The notes under the pieces are model-generated. The model was not told the origin of the DNA. It did not search any database and saw nothing but the letters and a program-made list of their open reading frames with translations. The translations under genes and the position numbers were made by a program. From positions 6,832,501-6,896,500 of the forward strand of contig NC_136016.1 of assembly GCF_048128805.1 (NCBI RefSeq): 64,000 bases of DNA. The letters are read 5' to 3'. Within the stretch, counting starts at the first letter, position 1. Each line of letters starts with the position of its first letter. Of the stretch, positions 24,061 to 37,188 are shown piece after piece. This stretch comes from Centroberyx gerrardi (Eukaryota > Chordata > Actinopteri > Beryciformes > Berycidae).

Positions 24061-24442
24061 TCAAGAGCTGAATTTCCCTGCTTCATTTCCCCCAGCTCTG
24101 TCTCGCTGGCTGTCGAGTCTGCTCCGCAAGGCGGACTGCGTCTTTGTTTGGACTTCATTCTCTCCTTTCAGCTCCTCCATCTGGCTCTTAAGTCGTGCTT
24201 TTAGCTCTCCATTCTCCGTAATTAAGTCCTCCACCTGCCTCTCGGTATCTGACACTCCCGCCTGTAAACTTCACAGGTTTTTATTTGGGGCTGCATCTTC
24301 TTGCTTCCGTTAAATCCGTCTGGCTCATTGCGGCGAAGGCTGGATTGTCTGTCTCCAGATCCAGATCTAGCCCCATTTTCACGGTCTCTACCATCACCTC
24401 ACTGTCCCCGAGTCTGACCTCCATTCTCTGCTCCATCACCAT
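24061..24442 (-). pseudogene. Possible decayed coiled-coil ORF
   Basis: In minus sense an ATG at 24442 opens a 50-codon acidic frame (MVMEQRMEVRLGDSEVMVET at its start) that ends at TAA. The neighbouring frame then reads ERQVEDLITENGELKARLKS and onward with strong heptad-like spacing, ending at 24061. Charged, coiled-coil-like reading in two adjacent frames suggests a single frame broken by an indel, as in ORF1 of an old retrotransposon or a processed pseudogene. I do not recognise the parent, and chance is not excluded. Confidence 0.3.
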
Positions 24443-27400
24443 GCCTCATCCCTGAGCTCATCCCACATTATGAGAGCATTGGTGGTCTCTGAGGCCGTTT
24501 TCATATTGACCAATTCCCTCTGTCCAATACCCCAGGGAGACATTAGAAGAGCAATCTGTGGTGCAGCATCTCTCATTCTGTATCTTTACAAAGACAACAT
24601 TTATGATGATGGTCTGTCCTCACCTTGTCCTTGTCCTGAATGTTACCTTTCTACATGGTCAATATTTGTGATTATACCTGTGAACCCAGGAACTCAGCAC
24701 ATTAACACAGAGGAAATGCAGTCGTAGAAGCCGAAAATGTTCACTTCGGGGCAGAAATTGATTTATTTTGTTTTTAAAGCTATGGGATAATCTATGATAT
24801 ATTATATATAAAAGACCACTGTACAAATCCCATGTTAAACATTTATTTCCTTTCAAATATAAAAGTACAACTCTAGTCAGTGCTTACAGACAGGATCATT
24901 CTGCATGACAATTACAATTGTGCCATGGAGGAAAACTGAGAAATAATGTAAACATTGCACATGAAGCCACTTTAACAACAACAAGGCAACATGCGGGGAC
25001 AACATGCCTGTGAAAGTTCATCGCATTCGAACCAAATTCACCGAAGCAGTCAAACAGCTGGTACAAAAACACCTTCTTCTTCTTCTACTTTACTTTCCAC
25101 AGTAACAGCCAAGGATTCATTTCAGGTTGTTCCGTGTCAAGTTGCCAAACAAAAAGAGAGCAAAGGAAGTTAAAGAAACAGATTTGAACAGTTTAGTATC
25201 AGCTTATTCAGACAAGAGCATCTGATAGGAGCAACTAGGTCTTTTTGACATATATACACATGCTCTTGAGACTTGTAATCAACCTCAACTCTTGGAAATC
25301 TTGCCTATTGTCTTTGTGGTGATTTGCCTTTTCACATTATGCCATGTGACACCTGCTGAACAGCAAGCAGGGGCTGAATAGAGGTGGAGTGGGGACTCGG
25401 TTGGGGACATAACCGAGTGTTTGAACAGGCACAATAGACAGGTGGCAGGCAGACAGGAGAACGTGTGGCCAGTGAGGTTTACTTGCTCTACCGTGTCCCT
25501 ATGAGTAACACCCCCCCCCCCTCCAACCCCTCTCCTCCTCCCTAATGAGGACTGTCATAACCAGCTCTGCAGTTGTGTCGGGGGCCTGGCACAGCTCCAT
25601 TAAGCTTTAATCAAAGCCTGCTGTGACATCTTGCCGCCGCATTATGGCCTTAACTATTTATTCTTCTCCCCTCTCTGTTTTTGTCAGACAGTGGGGGAGA
25701 CGGTCTTCAAAGAAACGGTTCATAACATCGACATCTGCGCAGAGACTCTCAGAACTCAGTATGGTCACCCGGATGACATAAGCAGATTGACACAGGGACA
25801 CACGGGGGTCCAGGGGGCCACTAACACGCTGTCTATTAGTATTACAGTAAACTGTAGACGGATGAGAGCAGGCAGGTGGCTTGGCATGGTGGCTTTTATC
25901 AATACGTGTTGATATTAGATCGAAGAGGCTGGTCACATAGCCCCAAAATAAACCTGTATGGGTGGTCAGTAGAGTAAATGAAGGAGCAATCTAAAGAAAC
26001 CAGCTATCTACGCTTGAAACCTCATTGCTCTCTGAAGCATAAAAAACTGGTTGTGATGATATGGAGAGATATCACTGACACAATTTGAAAGCCTGAAGCT
26101 AAATTTTGAAAGTAAATATTGAATCTTTGCAGGAATTAATTTGTACTCGTGTTTGAGGTTCTGTGGTCATAAAAAAGTTTTGCACACTTGAAATGAAAAA
26201 TCGATGTTCGGAATTCCAGTTTGAATTTTTGAATGCTTGCAACTTAATGTTTGTATTAATGGGATTAATGGTTACATATAATGGAACTACAACATTTTTA
26301 CATGTAAAGCAATAGCACCTTCAGCAGCTTTCACAGCTACGAAGCCTGGAATTTCTGTCAGTGTTTTCTCAACAGTACAAATTAACTCCTGCAAAGAGTC
26401 AAAACTTAGCTTCAAGCTCTCAAATTGTGCCAGTGATATCTCTCCTCATCATTATGCTAGTTTACACAGAATAAAAACAGAGCAATGTTGTATTACATCA
26501 AGGGCATCCATCTCCTTTCATCCATGGAGACTTCACAGTTGGATGGAATGTAATTATAAAGAGACACGAGTATCTAAGCTGCCATTTAACACACATGTTA
26601 ACACAATCATTATGCCAGATAGAAATTTAAGAATATATATTAAAAAAATCATTGACAAATCAAATCATTTACAATATCTGTTAATATTATGCTGTGGGCC
26701 CTACAGTACGTGAAATGAAAATTATGTATAATAGTTTGATAGATGTTTTTAGGCCAGTTCCAACACGTATCTAAATACCTAGTCTAGCTTTGAGTGTGGC
26801 TGCAGCATGTTATTTCAAAATCTGCCTGTTGGAATTTAATGTCAAGGCATTTAATATGCCATATAAATAGCCCATCCATCAACATGTATTCAGACAAAAG
26901 TAGAAGCTGGCAGAAAAGCCTTTTAACATATTAGTGCTGCGTGAAAGATCAAACTGACAACACGGCTCACCACTCCCAAGGGCCTCAATTAAAAAATGCG
27001 CACACTTCAACAACAGATGGCTCTTACAAATCTTGTTAAATAAAATTGTATATGCAAATTAGCAATACTGATACCACTAGTGTAAGTGCAGATCTCTTAC
27101 TTTTGATGAGAGGTAACATCACATAGCAATCACGTATCATTGAGTTAGTGGTTCAACGTGTCGCCGTGATGTTACATGTATACAGGCTCTGAAAAGGCTT
27201 GTAGGGAATGGAAATGTACTAGCCGACGTCTGTGTGTGTGCACGTGTTCGTACATGCATGAGAGTGTGTACCTTCCCGTGTGCGTGTGTTTGTGAGTGTG
27301 TGTGTTTGTGCAGACCATCAGCCTAATCTTTGGCTTGTTTAGCTAGAGCCGAGCTCACGGGGGTGATGCAGCGGAGGGGCTGTTTGAAGAGCAGGGTCTT

Positions 27401-27927
27401 CACTCCTGCTGCTTAGACAGCAAGCTTTCATTTAAGGCTCCATCGAGTTGCATTTCATGACAAAATAAACACTCGCCTTAGCAGCTGTGGTTTTTGTGCC
27501 TGGGAGCGCACTGTTGAAATGGAGGACGATTTCTTTGCTCGATTGGCTGTGCTCAGCAAGCCTGATTGTCATTTGGGCATTCAGCATCTTTAGAGGAGAG
27601 GATAGCAGCCACTAAAAATTGAAACTCTCTCGTTTCTCCCTTTGCAGTCCTTCTGGAGTGAATTTCAAGGCAGCATGAGGGAAATTGATTGAAGCAATTT
27701 GAACGCCACTTGACATGATCAAAGTGGGACTGGGCTGATGAATGGATCACACTTAGCAGCATGCAAATGATAGCTTCATCTCTCCTCACTCCTCTGCCTT
27801 CTGTGTACTTACCACAGCCACTGGATTCATCACAGAGAAAACAAATGGTCTGTCATTCTTTTTTTTGTTTCTCTTAAACAATATCAAAAAATATCTTGTC
27901 ACGTATTACTACCATATATGGAAAAGA
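24443..27927. other. Intergenic, 3' flank of gpr142
   Basis: No exon was found. It holds a C-run at 25509-25520, a GT-rich patch at about 27230-27310 and otherwise unique-looking sequence. Confidence 0.45.
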
Positions 27928-27933
27928 TTTATT
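27928..27933 (-). terminator. Candidate polyadenylation signal of gpr142
   Basis: A minus-strand AATAAA lies about 265 bp past the gpr142 stop. Confidence 0.4.
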
Positions 27934-28198
27934 TAGCCAAATTCCTTTCAAGAAAAATAAATACGCTGTCATCTCATCTGATTTACGTGGACAAATAACA
28001 ACCAATGACACGTTATAATACAAAAAACATACGGCCTGTGACTGTTCAGTTCATTTTAGGCCCTTTGAGAAAGCTCGAGGCTGATTGGCAGCTGTCCATG
28101 GACATAGCTGGAACGCAGTGTGTGGCTCCGAGGTCATAAGTGCTCATGGGACCGTGGGACGCGGGGGTGTTTCGGATTAAGAGGCGGAGGTCACGGGG

Positions 28199-30387
28199 TC
28201 AAATGGTTTTGCTGGCCCTGCGAGGTGGCAGCGGGGTGGAGTCCCGCTGCGAGCGCTTGTTGTTCCCGCTGTACAGAGACGAAATGGACACGTTGGCCGG
28301 GGCCTGCTGTTGGCGCAGGGTGCGCTGAGGATACAGCGGACCCCCCCGCAGCAGCAGGACGTCCCGCACCGCGCCGCGGAAGGGCTTGCTGACGAAGCAG
28401 TAGAGGAAGAAGTTGACGGCCGTGTTGAGCATGGCCAGCATGTTGGACAGGTCGTAGGCCAGATGGACACGCCAGTTGCGGTGAACCGAGGACACGTACA
28501 GGTGGTAGATGACCACCACGGTCCTGGGCGCCCACAGCACCGAGAACACGGAGGTGATGGCCAGCAGCATGGCCGTGGTTTTGCCCAGGCGCCGCCGAGG
28601 GGCCGTCTGGGGCCCGCACTCCTCCTGGCAGCACTGTTGCCTCTGCCTCACCCTCAGCGTGTGGATGATGAGCGAGTTCAGCACCAGGAAGACGCTGCAG
28701 GGCAGGAAGTAGATGATGGTCACGTGCGTCCATATGAGGGCGGTGTCCAGCGCCGTGGGCGGGTGGCTGTTCCTCCACATGTCCGACCACCAGAAGAAGG
28801 GCACGCCCGACACCAGCGACAGCATCAGGACCGCCGCGATGATCTTCCTGGCCCGCGCCGGGTAGCTGATCTGCCGGTGCAGAAGGGGGTGGCACAGCGC
28901 CACGTAGCGGTCCACGGTGAGGGGGACGGTGGACCAGATGGAGGCGTGGTTGGCAGCAAACTCGGCGGCGCTGACGGAGTGCAGCAGGAGGACGGGGACT
29001 TCCCGGTGGAACACGGCCGTCTCCAGCAGGAAGCCGACGAAGATGATGAAGAGCTGGGAGAGGATGTCCGAGCCTGTCACCGCCAGTAGGTAGTAGTATA
29101 GAGCTTTCTTGGTGCGGGACGCCAGTCTGGACAGGGCCACCGCTGTCAGAATATTCACTGATAGAGTGAGAGAGACAAACACAGACAGAGAAAGAAACAG
29201 AGGAACAGAGAAAACAAGATCATGTTAGCTGCTGTTTATCATATTGCACTGCATGGAAATGTCTTTTGTAGGAAGAAGGGGTTAAGCAGTCCTGTTGTAT
29301 TGTACAAAATATCATGTGCGTGCATTCGCAGCAGTAGGAGTTACAAAACATTGATTTTAATTGTCTGTCGGCAGAGCGTCGCATCTATCTTCCAGTAAGT
29401 ATTTATATACAGTCTGTTTTTGTCAAACAACTTGTCAACAGCAGGATATTTCCACCGCAGCTATTTGGAGAACACGGCCAGTCTTAGACCTCTTCGCCCC
29501 TACAGTTGTTGACTCTGGCCCTCTGGCCTTTTTTATTTCCCTTTGGGGGCAATTACTCTGCCATGCCCTTGATGCGGCCCAGAGGTCATCTGGAGGCTTT
29601 GCTGCGAGGCGTCCGATCTTGTTTTGAACCCATCTACACACCCCTCTCATCCACCACTGGATCAATACCAACTCACTGCCATCAGCCTGCCTGTCTGTCA
29701 TGTAGCCCGGCGCAGTAACGACAACAATGCTGATGTGAACGCTGTCCATCAAAATGACTGGTATTCCCCCCCCCCCCCCCCCCATCTCTGGATTGTTGAG
29801 ATGTTAATTTTGGACACATTTTGGCTCAGGGTGTGGGAGGGATGTACAGTGACAAGAAGGAGAGACGCCAAAGAAGTGATGGATGGCTGGAGGGAGGGAC
29901 GGATGGATGGATACTCATAAACTCAAACAGAAAGTGATTATTAGAATATTAGATTATTGTAATCTGACCTGTGGAAGGAGCCTTCACTGCTGGATCATGT
30001 GCTACTACAGTATATTATCACACCGGTCCACTAATGCACAAGTAATGTACTAACTCCCTTGTGCACTGATTCCCTTCATCTTGTGCAGTTATCACTTTCA
30101 GTATGAATAGATATCAATGGAGAAATACAAATAGTGCTTGGTGGATAGTGATTGCGGTTTAATGCGAACACAACAAATTGAATACGATCAGTTAATGTAG
30201 TTCTGACCTTAGATCCTAATGCATTTGAAGATTCACTGCATTATATTTTAGATGTACCTGGTACTCCCACACACAGGAGAGCGCTGTAGTAGATCACAGG
30301 GATGAAGCCCAAGACACATTTGGACTTCTCAGGTTCCAGGCCCCGCTCCTGGTGGCTGGCCACCGTCACATTGGGACAGTCAATCAT
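28199..30387 (-). CDS. gpr142: GPR142, rhodopsin-class G-protein-coupled receptor
   Basis: Two coding exons, 30387-30258 and 29157-28199, join CCAG|TG in phase 1 and close to 362 aa. GPR142 is an aromatic amino-acid (tryptophan/phenylalanine) sensing receptor, studied mainly in pancreatic islets and enteroendocrine cells of mammals. TM1 begins GFIPVIYYSALLCVGVPVN and spans the splice. TM2 reads YYYLLAVTGSDILSQLFI, TM3 ends LTVDRYVALCHPLLHR with an intact DRY, the region before TM5 has PFFWWSDMWR, TM6 has LWAPRTVVVIYHLYV, and TM7 NTAVNFFLYCFVSKPFR replaces the usual NPxxY. EFAANHAS, DWRVHLA-like and GKTTAML blocks favour GPR142 over its relative GPR139. A sequon NVT lies near the N-terminus. 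The start is the first ATG after the acceptor at 30404; if joined to the upstream exon ending at 34734, an in-frame TGA precedes it. Confidence 0.93.
29158..30257 (-). other. gpr142: gpr142 intron 1
   Basis: The donor GTACAT and the acceptor CTCACTCTATCAG are both consensus. The intron holds a C-run at 29767-29783, which may vary in length, and nothing else recognised. Confidence 0.8.
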
Positions 30388-32517
30388 GACCTTGTCGCTT
30401 CTCCTGGAAATGAGATAGAGGGATAGAGAAATGTTGATGAGTTGATGTTTCAACCAAGAATGCAAGAAAAAAAAAGGAAAACTGTTGACTTTGTAAGTTT
30501 GTGGACTTATTATAGTTCAGAGCAGAGCAAATTGCAGTGCAGTTGCAATGCTAAGTTCTGCTTTAAGAGTGGTTGCTTCAACCATGCCATCCAAAAATGC
30601 TAAATAGGATTTGCGTGAGTTTCAATTAGGGTTCGAACAACATGGGGTTTTTGAAGGCCAACGCTTATATTTTCAGACTGAACTTACCGATATTGTCGAT
30701 ATTTTGTGTATTCATTGTTTCCCCCAGAATTGTATTCTCATCAGGGAGGAAACGCCTCTGAAACAGCATTTAGACCATCATGGGACACTAAAACCGCACC
30801 TATTCAATGTTGGGGAAACTCTGGCATACTTTAAATGATGACATAATTTACAAAAAACATAACTGAACAATTAAATGAACAAATACATTTTTTATGTAGT
30901 TGTAGTCAGAGAGGAACCTCCTGGTGTATATTGGCAATGGACAAAATTACTGGCAGATACCTGATATTTAATAAAAGGCCAATATCAGCCTGATATATCA
31001 GTCTAAGTCGTTTCAATACATCATTATTCACAGATGGTGGGCAGCTCTGTCCCCTGGCCATTGTATCTTGCGCTGTGCCAAGAGATTGATGTTAGGCAAA
31101 TGGTGCTTGGGTAGCGGAGTTGTTTTTTTGTTTTTTTTCCAGACAGAAACTGTGTTAATGGAGGTGAGTAAAGCCATGGAGTTTGGACCCAGTCAATTAA
31201 ACTGGAAGTCCACAACAGCAGATGGGCAGACAGTGATGACCCCGTCACCCTGCGTTAAGTCATTATCGTCCTCCCTCTGTCTCCGTCTCCCCGTCTCACC
31301 TTTTCACCCGGGTGCCATCCATCCTGTTTTTCTCCTTTGCCTGCTCATCCATGCAAGGCATATTTGGCCTGCGTTATCTCTCAGGCTTTCAGTGACGAAC
31401 CCATTTGTGGATACTCAACCAACGTAAGCGTCCTCATGGAGCCTCAATCTCCCAATCAGTGGATCAGGGAGATCACTCTTACTAACAGTTGTTCAAACTT
31501 AATTACAGCCAATTTAAAGGCCATTCATGCGCCAAACCCCTGCATACACATTACGTGGCTGGCACAATTTATAGCCTGTAGCATGAATGTGATCATAAAA
31601 TAGACTGCCTCTTTGTGCTTAGCTGTGCAAATTCACCCCAGCAGAGTAAGTTGGACAGAAAAACACAGATCGAAAAAACAATCTTCAATATCAGTGATGC
31701 GTTTCATTATATGTAGGTGTGCAGAAAGGGGAGGGGGGGGGAGGGTGCGCTGAAAACTGCCTCATCAGTTTCTTCAGATGCAGTTGGCATTAGATTTCAG
31801 CATGGATGGGTATTTTGTCCTTTTACTGGCAGAAAGCCTGTGGTCAGCAGGTGGCTCCTAATACTGTATGCCTGTGTGTAATCTGTAAAAAATAAAAACA
31901 TACTCCACAATGCTGATTTGTCAGTTCACTAGAATAGAGAAAGGCAGTCAGACCACTCATGTTGTTGACATATGTCTTCATTATATGTCAGCATTTAGAG
32001 TAGCACATATGGGTCATGACAGACCATCACTCTTGCAAGCCTGTACTGTCTACTGAATGAATCTGTCTTACAGCTAATATTTTTTTTCACATCTCCAGTC
32101 TCAGCTGTAGTAATCTATCAGAGATATGTGTCGTGATAAGAGGCCTTTATTACACTATACACTTTGGCACAAAGGCGTAAGCCAAACTATAAATTAAACA
32201 ACACGTCCTAGAACAACTTGAGAAATGTGTGCTCGGTACTTGTGAATGCTGGGATTCCGCTCTGTTGTTATTCTGAAAAACGTTCTACTCATAAGCGAGC
32301 GGTTGCTCGGTTTATCAGATGAAAACACGCTCATGTTTCACCCCTTGTTATGTAAGAGTATCCCACTTGCTGAGATAGAATGTCCTGGTATTAATAGGAG
32401 TTCAACTCCCAGGGGAGAGTGTAGGGAGTCTGCAAATATACATTCGCCCCTATACTATTTGACCTGAGGCAGTAACACACCTCTGTTTCCTATGTATTCA
32501 CGCAGGAGTGGTGCACT

Positions 32518-33012
32518 GTAGCAACTGATAATGCAATAACTGTTGGATAATGTAATAACTTGTCGAAATGTAACAAAATGTCCCTCTAAATGGGTTGAAA
32601 ATGTAATAAAACCTGTTCATGTAATGAATTGCTAGATAATACTGACAGTAGATTATTACATTAAGCAGTGTACCAGCATTAAGAAGTGTACCATATTTTA
32701 ACTGATGATGTAATAATGTGATTGCAGCCTTATGTCCCATAGGGGACGAAAAGCATTAAGTAAGTAAGTAATAATGTGATAATTCATGATAGTTAGAAGT
32801 ATTACATTATTAGTCAATATTATATTACATCCTCAGTTAAAAATATGTTTCACCCTTAATAATCACTGGTTAATATAATAATGTAATGTTATTACAATAT
32901 CCAGCAATTGATTACATTTTTTATTACATTATTGACCCATTTAAAGAGACATTTTCTTACATTTTGACAAGTTATGACATTATTTGTCAGTTATTACACT
33001 ATCAGTTGCTGC
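32518..33012. mobile_element. Palindromic MITE, copy 2 (interrupted)
   Basis: Starts TGTAGCAACTGATAATGCAA and ends TATCAGTTGCTGCA, the same ends as the copy at 10438-10768, with matching internal blocks AACTTGTC, AAATGGGTT and their complements. It is longer than copy 1, partly because a 46-bp sequence and a 12-bp duplication were inserted at 32723-32780. There is no coding capacity. Confidence 0.82.
32723..32768 (+). mobile_element. 46-bp retroposon stub with TAAG tail
   Basis: This insert in the MITE is bounded by an exact 12-bp duplication TAATAATGTGAT (32711-32722 and 32769-32780). It starts TGCAGCCTTATGTCCCATAG and ends in (TAAG)n. A short 3' end with a simple-repeat tail and target duplication is what a severely 5'-truncated non-LTR (LINE or SINE) insertion looks like. 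Confidence 0.75.
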
Positions 33013-34733
33013 AAGCACCTCCACAACAAGAAAATGAACAGTACTGCTAGACAACATGGGAAATTAAAACAATACTAGTACAATAGTACAAGTACAATAC
33101 TAAACCAAAGCTAAAATTGCCCCCAAGCACCACTGCTGCATAACATTACAGAGGAAACAAGGCAGCATGGTTAGGTCTGCCTCACTACAAGGACAGCATA
33201 GCTGACGTTTCTTATGTGCAAAGACACCTGATCCGTTTTCTCATGTGCCTGGTCTCAGGACCAGCGGAGGGAAAGATGATAGTTGTGAATGAGGCGGCTG
33301 TGAGGTTGCCAGCGAAATATTGCAAACAACGACCAATCAATAACCCCCACACCACCCTCGCTCCTCTTTAACCCTGAAGGCAGTAAATAAAATCTTTACA
33401 CATGAAGCTTGGCTCTGTTGCTGTAATTGCTGTTCATCACACTTCATACTTGGGCAATTTCCTCTGCAGTCTCATCCTCACAGCCTGTCCCGGAGGCGCA
33501 ACAAATTCTAGGGGTGGGAATAGAGTTGCTCTCCTCTCCACCACTTCCTTCACACTATAGATGAAATTCTTAATATGTGTTTGATTAAATCTAGGCGTCA
33601 ATCATGACTGTCAGACAGTTTTCTCACACGAGGGAAATGTACTACATAGAACTGATGACCGACTCCATCATACTGGTCCAGTCAAGCATCAGCAGGCAAT
33701 ATCCTCAGATTAATCTCCCTGAAAAGCATATCTGAGACGGAAACCCTTCAACCATGGCAGCTGAGCTAGTAGCCTACAGCCTGAGGATCAGAGGCCAAAG
33801 CATGTTCCTGATTAAGACTCTATTTTAGATGGTCTTCCCAGGGTTGAGATCCAGCTGGAGGCAGGGAAAGGGGAGCTGCGGGGGGTTCAATGCCCAGGAA
33901 GCTGAACTGAATTCTATCTGTTGTCCCTGTGCCTCACTGAGTCCCCTTAATTATTCATTAGGGGACAGCGCACCTGAAACAACAGCGCTGGGAGACAGGG
34001 CTGAAAGGTGCCTGCCAGCATAGCCATACATTAAACATATCGCTGTTTCACATCAACACGAGAGAGAACAGACTTCAATGTTAGCGAGGTAAGTGAGAAC
34101 TATAGCTCGGCTTGACAGCTTGTGTGGATGCTGGAGAACACTCGTGTCTGTCAGCTGGGACGTATCGGACGAGTCTTACAGGGTTTATTCTGCCTGAGTG
34201 GCAAAATGATTGCTGATTAAAGACGTCGAATTTACTCATCGCACAGTTCATGAGCTGTGCTGCTGCTCAAAGTTCACAAGTTCCAGAATGCTGACCTGTG
34301 GCCGATGTTGTTAGGAAGACAGAATCCAGAAGTGCATTTTGGCACCAGAAATTACAGGCTAATATGATGACAAACGCCTCACGAAAAGCACTTGTAATGT
34401 AGGGGGGTGAAATAACAAGAAAGCACTTGAAACACATTCTATTAACATGAAAAAAACTGAATCCAAGACAATGTCGATTATGAAACAATTGGATGTGATA
34501 CAGTCCAGACCCTCCCCGTTTCCCTGAATAACTTTTATACGACTGTATCTGCATCTGAAGTCAGTGATGTATAACAGTGCTGATTACACAAGAAACAGTC
34601 ACATTTGATCCTTTTTACAATGTAACAGCTCAGAAGCTATAGTGCATAAACAATGAATGGATGATTTGTGTTCCCTTGTATGGTCAGTCCCAGTGTTGGT
34701 GTGTGCGTCCTGCAGCCAAGTGGAGGCTCCTAC

Positions 34734-34990
34734 CTTCACATCCAGTCTTCACAGCGACTCTCCACCCGGCTTAGAGCCTGTCCTCTGCTGTGTCTTTCCC
34801 CCGGCGGCTCCTACAGAGTCCCCAACATTGCTGCCGGCCACACTCTCAACCCACTGTGGAGAAGTGGAGGAGGAAGAGGAGGAGGAGGAGGAGGAGGAGG
34901 AGGAGAACTGGGCTCCCAGCAGCCGGTACATCACTGCAACGAGTGAGAGAAAGGAAGAGGGGAGAAGTGAGGCAGAGGGGAGTGAAAAAG
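34734..34990 (-). other. Candidate 5' untranslated exon of gpr142
   Basis: A strong donor in minus sense (GTGAAG|GTAGGA) sits at 34734. All three frames approaching it are closed or lead to a stop before the gpr142 ATG, so it would be non-coding. The block includes a (GAG)n run at about 34864-34905. The assignment rests on the donor and position alone. Confidence 0.3.
34864..34905 (+). repeat. (GAG)n trinucleotide repeat
   Basis: About 42 bp of GAG/GGA units. It reads as glutamate on the plus strand and serine on the minus strand, which inflates open frames there. A longer purine-rich tract follows to about 35130. Confidence 0.9.
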
Positions 34991-35139
34991 GAGAGCGAGA
35001 GAGGGAGGGAGAGAGGGAGGGGGCAAAGGAGTTGGGAGAGAGAGGGATTGATCTGTGGACGGAAGGAGGTGAATGAGGAAACTGATCATAGGAAGTGGAG
35101 AGACAAGGAGGGAGGTGGAGAAAGTAATAGTGGAAAAAA

Positions 35140-37155
35140 AGGATGGTAAAACCACAAGGAGTTTGACAGAGTATAAAATGTGGCATTATAAAAGAAGAAG
35201 GTTTCTTACTGGTATTACCTGTGCAGACATGAAGTGTGTTGTCATCAGGTTTAACGAGGTCTCAGAGGGTTTGACCAGGTCGTGTTCAGACTGCAAATGA
35301 ACCCTAACTCTCCAAATATAGCTGTGCCCCCTCCCTCCCTACACTGACGACACGCAGGGAGACAAACCAAGGATTAAAGAAACCCAGCAGTAGCTTCCTA
35401 ATTGCATCTGTGTATTCTTAACAGCAGTTGGAACTAACACAATTACTAGTAAATCATCAAAATTGGCGGATGTGCGAGCCAAGTAACGCTGTGCATGCAA
35501 GACAAATGCGGCCCTAATTTAGCTAAAAAAACACTTCTCACGATTGCAAATTGTTGATGATAACAAGACTCCAAAGCAAACAGTGAAATGGCCTGGATTA
35601 AATGCGTAGATTAGGAAAACTAATTCATGCATCAGCTCGGTCCGGCCTGTTGGCAAACAGCGCGCAAACCTGAGGCCTAAGTGAACTAGTTTTGACCCAA
35701 TATGGCTACCCTGCTGTTACACGTAGGACTGCAGATAAGCATGGGGCGGAGGGGAGGGCGGGAGGTCTCGGGGCAACAGATAGATTGATGATCACTGTAT
35801 GTGTTTGTTTGACATACACCACAATAGACCTTAAACTGCACTAGCGGTTCAGTCAAGCAAATAATGAACCGCCGCGGCCAACAATCGTGCGCAGGCATGG
35901 CCCACTATCAATCAGACCCATTGGATTGGGGGGGGGGGGGTAGAAGGGGGCAAGGGGGTGGAGAGGGGATAAATAAGGATGAAGCTGGATGTGAGCGGTT
36001 GAGCCCAGTATTTTTCCTGCTTTATGATACTAATGCTTTGGCTGATATGCCTCGCCACGCTCAATAAGTTTCAACCAGGCACTGCCTCCTGTCCTCATTG
36101 GACTTTTATAGACAGTAATCAAATGAAATGACATGAAATTTTCTCGTTTGCATGTTCTCAAAAAATAGAATTGAACGCATTTTGTTGGATTTTCTTTCTC
36201 TCACACTTATAGTACAAAAGGGTGAACATATGAATAGTCTTATGTATGACTAACACTATGCTACATAACTGAAATCTATGGTTGAATGGTAAGAGTCCGT
36301 TCCTGCCCTTCCATTGTCTCGTCATCTACCCTTTGTTCCTCACATTTAAGTACATTTTTATGGCTCCATCAATTCACAGTATGTCTTCTCTGCCCAATTC
36401 TGGGTCAGATGTAACCCTTGAATGGGAGCAGAACAGTATTTTTCCATTTCTAAACTCATGCTGAGTGAAGATGAGTGAACCAGAGTGACGCTAGGCTTGT
36501 TATCTCTGGAACTAGACCTTTTTACACAGGAGGACAGTGGGCGCTGAGCAGTGAGGCATGCTGGTACCTGTATGTGTGTGTGTGTGTGTGTTTGTGTCTC
36601 ATGCCCTCTGTCATTTCTGTCAGTTAACTTCTCACAATGTTATATAATCCCATATTTACTGATTTATAAACTCAACCTCCATCACTCACAGTGTTGATAG
36701 ATATTTTCTACAAGGAGACTATAGGCGCTCCAGTCTGCATTGTCGGGTCACCATATGAACGAGGTTTTGCACCTCTAGGTCACACTCGGATATAATAACC
36801 ATCTCTGCAGATGTACAACTCAAGGAGACAATTTCACGCCTGCAGGGTCTATCGGCAAAGCAGAGTTATAGGCGATCTCTCTCTCGCCACAGCCTGTCCC
36901 TCAGAAACAACTGTGCCACAAGAAAATAAATCTCCCTCTGGACCGAGCGAGGGAGGGGGTGAGAGAAACAGACAAAGCGGGAGCTAATGGAGCTGTTGCA
37001 GTGAGATAAACTGATGCTGAGGCAGAGCAGTTCTCACAGGTCACCCCATCCTGGCGGCCGTCCATAACCTCCCTTTCCAAACTGTCATTCCGTGCAGCTT
37101 TCAAGCAATAAGACTCTCAGCGGCTGTAACATGAGGAGCTTTCCAAGCACACACT

Positions 37156-37188
<33 letters not shown>

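Larger units (their letters stand above)
30404..34733 (-). other. Region upstream of gpr142 coding exons, probable 5' intron
   Basis: The acceptor TCTCATTTCCAG ends at 30404. Possible old repeat sequence lies at about 30600-31010 (GATATTGTCGATATT, CTGATATATCAGTC). A palindromic MITE occupies 32518-33012. No coding exon was found in the remainder. Confidence 0.45.

Noticed and set aside
34749-35186. 145-codon minus-strand frame with a serine run
   Set aside because: The run is the (GAG)n repeat read in reverse; the frame stops before the nearby donor, so it cannot be a gpr142 N-terminal exon.
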